Assembly: GCA_934424575.1 (NCBI GenBank)
Contig: CAKRXU010000030.1
Coordinates: forward strand, 1 to 34,043
DNA length: 34,043 nt
Direction of reading: 5' to 3'
Origin: an uncultured Blautia sp.
Lineage (GTDB): Bacteria; Bacillota; Clostridia; Lachnospirales; Lachnospiraceae
This document shows positions 29,144-34,043 of this stretch, piece by piece. The notes under the pieces were generated by a model. That model was not told the origin of the DNA and searched no databases. It worked only from the letters and a program-made list of their open reading frames with translations. The position numbers and the translations under genes are program-made. The stretch's first letter is position 1, and every line of letters begins with the position of its first letter.

Positions 29144-29962
29144 ATGGAATTCCAGCATGAACTGGTGATCCCGGATGAGGGACTGCCGTTTAAATTTTTT
29201 CTGTTTGAGGGAAGTCAGGGAAATTATGTGAGGGAGAAGCACTGGCATACGTCTGTGGAGATCTTTGCGGTGATGGAAGGCTCGCTGACTTTTTATCTGA
29301 ATGATGAGAAGCATCCGCTCAAGGCGGGGGAGCTGATGATCATCAATTCCAATGAAGTGCATTCGATCGATTCGCCGGAAGAGAATCATACGGCAGTACT
29401 TCAGATTCCGCTGAAGCAGTTTGAGGACTATTTTACCGCACACCGTTTTGTCCGCTTTGCGGGAAGTGTTCCGGAGATGGATGCGACACTCTGGAGACTG
29501 GTGCGTGAAATGTACAAATTATACGGGAAACGTGGAGTCGGATATGAGTTTAAGATCCGTTCCTTCTATTATGATGTGCTTTATCTTCTGGTCAATCACT
29601 ACCGGCTGGACGAGGCGGGCGAGCAGGAAGTACGCCACAGCCGCCGCCTGGACGCTCTTGCAAGAATTACTTCCTATATGAGAGAGCATTATCAGGAGGA
29701 ACTCAAACTGACCGAAGTAGCGAACATGTTCGGTTACTCTGATGCATATTTATCCAGAATGTTTCAAAAATATGCAAATGTCAATTTTAAGACGTACTTA
29801 CAGGATATCCGAATGACCTATGCTTACAGGGAATTATTGAACACAGACAAAACGATCAGCCAGATCGCCCTGGACAACGGATTCAGCAGCAGCCGCGCTT
29901 TTACACGGGAATTCCAGAAGCGATATGGAATCCTGCCAAGCGAACTCGGAAGGGAAAAATAA
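29144..29962 (+). CDS. AraC family transcriptional regulator
   Basis: This 272-residue regulator has an N-terminal cupin-like sensor domain (residues about 15-90; REKHWHTSVEIFAVMEG, LKAGELMIINSNEVHSI) and a C-terminal AraC double helix-turn-helix (about 168-272; LTEVANMFGYSDAYLSRMFQK and ISQIALDNGFSSSRAFTREFQ). This layout fits sugar-responsive activators. It lies directly upstream of the isomerase/kinase operon on the same strand and is separated from it by a terminator. The promoter of that operon shows a 22-bp-spaced direct repeat just upstream of a poor -35, so this protein is the obvious candidate activator. The ligand is presumably the sugar of that pathway. Confidence 0.93.
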   Translation: MEFQHELVIPDEGLPFKFFLFEGSQGNYVREKHWHTSVEIFAVMEGSLTFYLNDEKHPLKAGELMIINSNEVHSIDSPEENHTAVLQIPLKQFEDYFTAHRFVRFAGSVPEMDATLWRLVREMYKLYGKRGVGYEFKIRSFYYDVLYLLVNHYRLDEAGEQEVRHSRRLDALARITSYMREHYQEELKLTEVANMFGYSDAYLSRMFQKYANVNFKTYLQDIRMTYAYRELLNTDKTISQIALDNGFSSSRAFTREFQKRYGILPSELGREK

Positions 29963-29975
29963 AGAATAAAAATGC

Positions 29976-30009
29976 AAAAACAGGCGGAGAGATAACGCCT
30001 GTTTTTTTC
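29976..30009 (+). terminator. Terminator after the AraC gene
   Basis: ACAGGCG (29980-29986) pairs with CGCCTGT (29996-30002), extended by flanking A and T runs, and ends in seven T. Confidence 0.9.
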
Positions 30010-30048
30010 TTAATAGTTATAAATGTTTGTACAAAACAAAAAACTAAA

Positions 30049-30114
30049 AGGTCAAAAAAGTGCACTAAAGAGGACAAAAAATCTGGCGAAATAAAACACA
30101 CCTCATGCTATGAT
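30049..30114 (+). promoter_or_regulatory. Activator-type promoter with direct repeats, sugar operon
   Basis: AGGTCAAAAAA (30049-30059) and AGGACAAAAAA (30071-30081) match in 10 of 11 bases and start 22 bases apart, two turns of the helix. Just downstream lies TGC followed by TATGAT (30109-30114), an extended -10. The -35 region (30086-30091) is poor. This is the arrangement of AraC-type activation, with the second half-site next to -35. Confidence 0.6.
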
Positions 30115-30151
30115 ATCTCCAACATGAAAAATATAAAGGAGGTAACTTCAG

Positions 30152-30769
30152 GTGAAGATTCAGAATGTAGCAGATGATGCATTTCGCAGATATGGTAAAG
30201 TACTGGAGGGGTATGACTTTACAGAACTCCTGAAGGAAATGAAACACACACCGGTACCGGAGGACGTGATCTATGTGCCATCCGTAGAAGAGATGGAGGC
30301 ATTGCCGGTAGCGAAGGAACTTCAGAACAAAGGATACGGCGGACTGCCGATCGAGATTGGATACTGCAACGGTCATAACAAGAAATTAAACGGACTGGAA
30401 TACCACCGCAATTCCGAGATCAACGTAGCAGTTACAGATCTTGTCCTTCTTATTGGACATCAGCAGGATATCGAAAAAGACTTTACATACGACACATCCA
30501 AAGTAGAAGCATTTCTCGTTCCGGCAGGAACCGGAATCGAAGTATACGCAACCACTCTTCATTATGCACCATGCCATGTAAACGAAGCAGGTTTCCAGTG
30601 CGTTGTTGTTTTGCCAAAAGGAACCAACACCGAGCTGACTTTTGACACAGCCGCTGAGGGTGAGGACAAGCTTCTTACAGCTAAGAACAAATGGCTGATC
30701 GCACACGAAGAAGCAGCTATTGAAGGTGCATTTAATGGACTCAAAGGTGAAAACGTCGGAATTGACTGA
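30152..30769 (+). CDS. DUF4867 family protein
   Basis: This 205-residue soluble protein belongs to DUF4867, found in Firmicutes beside sugar isomerase and kinase genes. It has a cupin-like core: GLEYHRNSEINVAVTDLVLL (about 76-95, His80), FLVPAGTGIEVYATTLHYAPC (His135 near the end) and a third strand region GFQCVVVLPKG. It may act as a sugar epimerase, mutarotase or binding protein; no activity is proven. The start is GTG at 30152, with GGAGG at 30138-30142. It is the first gene of the operon, 64 bases before the isomerase gene. Confidence 0.85.
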   Translation: MKIQNVADDAFRRYGKVLEGYDFTELLKEMKHTPVPEDVIYVPSVEEMEALPVAKELQNKGYGGLPIEIGYCNGHNKKLNGLEYHRNSEINVAVTDLVLLIGHQQDIEKDFTYDTSKVEAFLVPAGTGIEVYATTLHYAPCHVNEAGFQCVVVLPKGTNTELTFDTAAEGEDKLLTAKNKWLIAHEEAAIEGAFNGLKGENVGID

Positions 30770-30833
30770 TTTTTTATACTGAAAAACAAATAACTGTAAA
30801 TACAAACTTATATAATATGGAGGAATTTTTATC

Positions 30834-32315
30834 ATGAACAATATCCCAGTAGTAAAACTTGGAATCATCGCAGTAAGCCGTGACTGTTTCCCGATCCAGC
30901 TCTCTGAGAAGAGACGCGCAGCTATCAAAGCAGCTTACACAGGAGAACTTTACGAATGTCCAGTAACTGTTGAGAACGAGAAAGACATGGAAAAAGCACT
31001 CGAAGATGTAAACAAAGCAGAGTGCAACGCCCTTGTTGTTTTCCTTGGAAACTTCGGACCGGAAACACCGGAGACACTGATCGCAGAAAGATTTGACGGA
31101 CCGTGCATGTACGTTGCAGCAGCAGAAGGCGACGGCGACATGATCAATGGCAGAGGTGATGCTTACTGTGGTATGCTGAACTGCTCCTACAATTTAAAGA
31201 TGCGTCATCTTGAAGCATACATTCCGGAATATCCAGTTGGAACAGCTGATGACATCGCCAAGATGATCGGTGATTTCGTACCGGTTGCACGTGCAGTTAT
31301 CGGTGTTCGTAACCTCAAGATCATTACATTCGGACCACGTCCGCAGGATTTCTTCGCTTGTAACGCACCGATCAAAGGCCTCTATGAACTGGGTGTTGAG
31401 ATCGAAGAAAACTCCGAACTTGACCTTCTCGTTGCTTTCAAAGAGCATGAAAACGATCCTCGTATCCCGGAAGTTTGCGCAGATATGGCAAAAGAAATGG
31501 GCGAAGGCAAATACTACGAAGACCTCAATGCAAGAATGGCACAGTTCGAGCTTACTCTTCTTGACTGGGCAGAAGCTCACAAAGGAGCAAGAAAATACGT
31601 TGCATTTGCTGACAAATGCTGGCCGGCATTCCCGTCACAGTTCGGATTTGAGCCTTGCTATGTAAACAGCCGTCTTGGTTCCAGAGGAATCCCGGTATCC
31701 TGCGAAGTTGATATCTATGGAGCACTCAGCGAGTACATCGGACTCTGCATCTCCAACGACGCAGTTACACTGCTTGACATCAACAACTCTGTTCCGCAGT
31801 ATATCTATGACGAAGATATCAAAGGAAAATATGATTACAAACTTACAGATACATTCATGGGATTCCATTGTGGAAATACTCCGGAATGCAAGATGTGCGA
31901 ATCCAGAGCCGTTAAATATCAGCTCATCCAGCACAGACTTCTTGAGCCAGCAGGATCTGAGCCAGACTTTACAAGAGGAACTCTTGAAGGTGACATCGCT
32001 GCTTCTGATATCACATTCTATCGTCTGCAGTGCAACTCAGAAGGTGAACTGGTAGCATATGTTGCGGAAGGTGAAGTTCTTGATGTACCGACAAGATCCT
32101 TCGGTGGTATCGGTATCTTCGCTATCAACGAAATGGGAAGATTCTACCGTCACGTACTGATCGAGGGCAACTATCCGCATCACGGAGCAGTTATGTTCGG
32201 ACATTACGGAAAACAGTTCTTCGAAGTAGTGAAATTCCTTGGACTGGATGTAAAGAAGATTGGTTACAACCAGCCGGCAGGAGTAAGATACCCAACAGAA
32301 AATCCATGGGGATAA
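30834..32315 (+). CDS. L-fucose/L-arabinose isomerase family protein
   Basis: This 493-residue, probably Mn2+-dependent ketol isomerase has the FucI fold. Glu291 (SCEVDIYGAL) and Asp315 (LLDINN) are 24 residues apart, exactly as Glu337 and Asp361 of E. coli FucI. A His pair (449-450, NYPHHGAVMFG) may give the third ligand. It is shorter than FucI (about 590), as is common in this subfamily. FucI-type enzymes accept L-fucose, D-arabinose and similar sugars. The next gene is xylulokinase-like, not fuculokinase, so the natural product is more likely a pentulose. AGGAGGAA-like bases (ATGGAGGAA, 30817-30825) precede the ATG. Codon use is highly biased, which suggests high expression. Confidence 0.88.
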   Translation: MNNIPVVKLGIIAVSRDCFPIQLSEKRRAAIKAAYTGELYECPVTVENEKDMEKALEDVNKAECNALVVFLGNFGPETPETLIAERFDGPCMYVAAAEGDGDMINGRGDAYCGMLNCSYNLKMRHLEAYIPEYPVGTADDIAKMIGDFVPVARAVIGVRNLKIITFGPRPQDFFACNAPIKGLYELGVEIEENSELDLLVAFKEHENDPRIPEVCADMAKEMGEGKYYEDLNARMAQFELTLLDWAEAHKGARKYVAFADKCWPAFPSQFGFEPCYVNSRLGSRGIPVSCEVDIYGALSEYIGLCISNDAVTLLDINNSVPQYIYDEDIKGKYDYKLTDTFMGFHCGNTPECKMCESRAVKYQLIQHRLLEPAGSEPDFTRGTLEGDIAASDITFYRLQCNSEGELVAYVAEGEVLDVPTRSFGGIGIFAINEMGRFYRHVLIEGNYPHHGAVMFGHYGKQFFEVVKFLGLDVKKIGYNQPAGVRYPTENPWG

Positions 32316-32351
32316 TCTTCTGATTTCAAAAAAATAAATAAAACCAATACA

Positions 32352-32379
32352 GACATCCCGGGAGTTTTCCTGGGATGTC
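32352..32379 (+). other. Inverted repeat between the isomerase and kinase genes
   Basis: GACATCCC (32352-32359) and GGGATGTC (32372-32379), extended by GGA/TCC, form a strong hairpin without a T run. It lies 36 bases after the isomerase stop and may be a processing or stability element that lets the kinase be expressed at a lower level. Confidence 0.5.
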
Positions 32380-32480
32380 GTGGTAAAGAGCAAAATATCA
32401 GTAAAAAATATCAATAACAATAGCAGACAGAATGTGCATCTGCGTTTTATACATATTGGAATGCACAGTTAGGAGGAAAC

Positions 32481-33938
32481 ATGTATTATATCGGCGTTGA
32501 CCTTGGTACTTCCGCAGTAAAACTTCTTCTTATGGAAGAATCAGGCAAGATCTGTAATATCGTATCAAAAGAATATCCACTGTTTTTCCCACATCCGGGC
32601 TGGTCAGAACAGAATCCGGAAGACTGGTTTACCCAGAGTGTTGAGGGAATGAAAGAACTGACAGAAGGAATCGACCGCTCTCAGGTAGCCGGAATCGGCT
32701 TCGGCGGACAGATGCACGGACTGGTAACACTGGATGAAAATGATAATGTCATCCGCCCGGCAATCCTCTGGAATGATGGACGTTCCCAGAAAGAAACAGA
32801 ATATCTCAACAACGAGATCGGCAAAGATAAATTATCACAGTACACAGCAAACATCGCTTTTGCAGGCTTCACAGCACCAAAGATCATCTGGATGAAGAAA
32901 AACGAGCCGGAGAAATTTGCAAAGATCGCAAAGATCATGCTTCCGAAAGATTACCTTGCATACAGACTTTCCGGATCTTTCTGTACAGATGTTTCTGATG
33001 CATCTGGAATGCTTCTTCTTGACGTAAAGAACCGCTGCTGGTCCAAAGAAATGATGGAAATCTGCGATGTGAAGGAAGAACAGCTTCCGAAACTGTACGA
33101 GAGCTGGGAAGTTGTCGGAACACTGAAACCAGAAGTTGCCAAAGAACTCGGCTTCTCCACAGATGTCAAAGTCGTAGCAGGAGCAGGCGACAATGCGGCA
33201 GCAGCAGTCGGAACAGGAACTGTTGGTGACGGACAGTGCAACATTTCTCTTGGAACTTCCGGAACCATCTTCATCTCCAGCAAAAACTTCGGCGTTGACG
33301 AAAACAATGCACTGCATTCTTTCTGCCATGCAGACGGAAGCTATCATCTGATGGGCTGCATGCTGAGCGCAGCATCCTGTAACAAATGGTGGGCAGAAGA
33401 AATCCTTCAGACAAAGGATTTCGCAGCAGAACAGGCACCAATCCAGAAACTCGGCGAAAACAATGTATTCTTCCTTCCATACCTGATGGGAGAAAGATCC
33501 CCACATAACAACCCTGATGCAAGAGGCGTATTCTTCGGAATGTCCATGGACACTACAAGAGCAGATATGACCCAGGCTGTTCTCGAAGGCGTAGCTTTCG
33601 GACTCCGCGATTCCCTCGAAGTTGCAAGAAAACTCGGCATCAAGATCGAACGAACCAAGATCTGCGGCGGCGGAGCAAAGAGCCCGCTCTGGAAGAAAAT
33701 CATCGCGAATGTGATGAACCTCAAGGTTGATGTACTCGAGGTTGAGGAAGGTCCGTCCATGGGTGGCGCCATGCTGGCTGCTGTAGGATGCGGGGCTTAT
33801 CCGGATGTTGAGACCATCGGAAAGAAGATGGCTCATGTCGTTGACACCGTTGAGCCGGAGGAAGAACTCGTGGCGAAGTACGAAGAAAAGTATCAGAAGT
33901 TTAAGAAACTGTATCCGGCCCTTAAACCACTTTTCTAG
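32481..33938 (+). CDS. xylB: Xylulokinase-type FGGY carbohydrate kinase
   Basis: This 485-residue kinase phosphorylates a ketopentose, most likely D-xylulose, with ATP. YYIGVDLGTSAVK (2-14) is the phosphate-binding start. GFGGQMHG (73-80) is the XylB-specific substrate loop with Met78-His79. GAGDNAAAAVGTG (234-246) contains the likely catalytic Asp237, and GGGAKSPLWKKIIANVM (about 393-409) is the C-terminal ATP region. Length is normal. AGGAGGAAAC precedes the ATG. No xylose isomerase gene is in the window; the FucI-type isomerase upstream probably makes the substrate, which may not be xylulose itself, so the symbol describes the family. Confidence 0.9.
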   Translation: MYYIGVDLGTSAVKLLLMEESGKICNIVSKEYPLFFPHPGWSEQNPEDWFTQSVEGMKELTEGIDRSQVAGIGFGGQMHGLVTLDENDNVIRPAILWNDGRSQKETEYLNNEIGKDKLSQYTANIAFAGFTAPKIIWMKKNEPEKFAKIAKIMLPKDYLAYRLSGSFCTDVSDASGMLLLDVKNRCWSKEMMEICDVKEEQLPKLYESWEVVGTLKPEVAKELGFSTDVKVVAGAGDNAAAAVGTGTVGDGQCNISLGTSGTIFISSKNFGVDENNALHSFCHADGSYHLMGCMLSAASCNKWWAEEILQTKDFAAEQAPIQKLGENNVFFLPYLMGERSPHNNPDARGVFFGMSMDTTRADMTQAVLEGVAFGLRDSLEVARKLGIKIERTKICGGGAKSPLWKKIIANVMNLKVDVLEVEEGPSMGGAMLAAVGCGAYPDVETIGKKMAHVVDTVEPEEELVAKYEEKYQKFKKLYPALKPLF

Positions 33939-33956
33939 GGTACTGCCCAGATTCCC

Positions 33957-33972
33957 GCAGTTTGGAAACTGC
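33957..33972 (+). other. Short inverted repeat after xylB
   Basis: GCAGTTT and AAACTGC form a perfect 7-bp stem around GG, 19 bases after the stop. There is no T run, so it is not a standard terminator. Confidence 0.35.
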
Positions 33973-33982
33973 AAAACCTTAT

Positions 33983-34027
33983 GCGAGGGGAGGGCACTCG
34001 AAGTTGCGAAGGCCGTTCTCCCCTCGC
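33983..34027 (+). repeat. GC-rich palindrome at the window end
   Basis: GCGAGGGGAG (33983-33992) and CTCCCCTCGC (34018-34027) are perfectly complementary, 25 bases apart, and the GC-rich sequence continues to the window end. The composition is unlike the neighbouring genes. It resembles a dispersed intergenic palindrome; the window has only this copy. Confidence 0.4.
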
Positions 34028-34043
34028 GCTCCCCACCGGGCCA

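Noticed and set aside
32835..33974. Long minus-strand open frame opposite xylB
   Set aside because: It is a shadow of a highly codon-biased gene, lacks any start signal and matches no family.

Overview
The window looks like a chromosomal segment of a strictly anaerobic gut Firmicute, most likely a Lachnospiraceae member near Blautia/Ruminococcus. The evidence is a Trp-specific T-box, low-to-moderate GC with AGGAGG-type ribosome binding sites, DUF3791 and DUF4867 families, a flavodiiron protein fused to flavin reductase and rubredoxin domains, an AAA-ATPase-like/PD-(D/E)XK protein, and many rho-independent terminators. The family assignment is inference from protein families, not a database match.

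Layout. 1-1020: AT-rich accessory tail with a truncated unknown gene, an overlapping pair of tiny DUF3791-type genes and a tRNA-3'-end-like remnant. 1021-3937: ordinary metabolic genes (nitroreductase, cysteine hydrolase, RsmJ-type rRNA methyltransferase, serine hydrolase), each in short units. 4029-4843: an internally deleted GntP-type permease. 4873-5727: a compact and complete-looking type III toxin-antitoxin locus. It has a consensus promoter, a GNRA-capped hairpin, 2.8 tandem copies of a 34-bp repeat (toxI-like RNA), a terminator hairpin, and a ToxN/AbiQ-family endoribonuclease gene. 5776-8383: a four-domain flavodiiron protein divergent from a Crp/Fnr regulator. 8426-9869: a decayed fusion of an extracellular solute-binding domain with the ATPase end of an ABC exporter.

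9875-13184: an M20 amidohydrolase with its Crp/Fnr regulator, divergent from a 4Fe-4S protein and a cupin protein. The 4Fe-4S gene has a leader that could fold over its ribosome binding site. 13243-14796: a ParA-type ATPase and a histone-H1-like Lys/Ala-rich partner behind a long, structured, repeat-like leader. 14815-17155: a DUF2798 membrane protein divergent from a secreted Ig-like/CnaB protein. 17242-19144: a candidate small RNA, a large HTH regulator and a solitary HicB-like protein. 19276-20106: a Cof-type HAD phosphatase.

20116-27340 is a complete tryptophan operon (trpE-G-D-C-F-B-A). It lies behind a promoter and a T-box with a UGG specifier and is closed by a terminator. Overlaps at trpE/G and trpB/A suggest translational coupling. 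The TrpA has Glu where the enterobacterial enzyme has its catalytic Asp60. 27375-29116 is an AAA-ATPase-like/PD-(D/E)XK gene.

29144-33938 is a sugar module: an AraC regulator, then DUF4867, a FucI-type isomerase and an XylB-type kinase. Its promoter has a good extended -10 but a poor -35. A direct repeat with 22-bp spacing sits just upstream, as expected for AraC activation. The window ends in a GC-rich palindrome.
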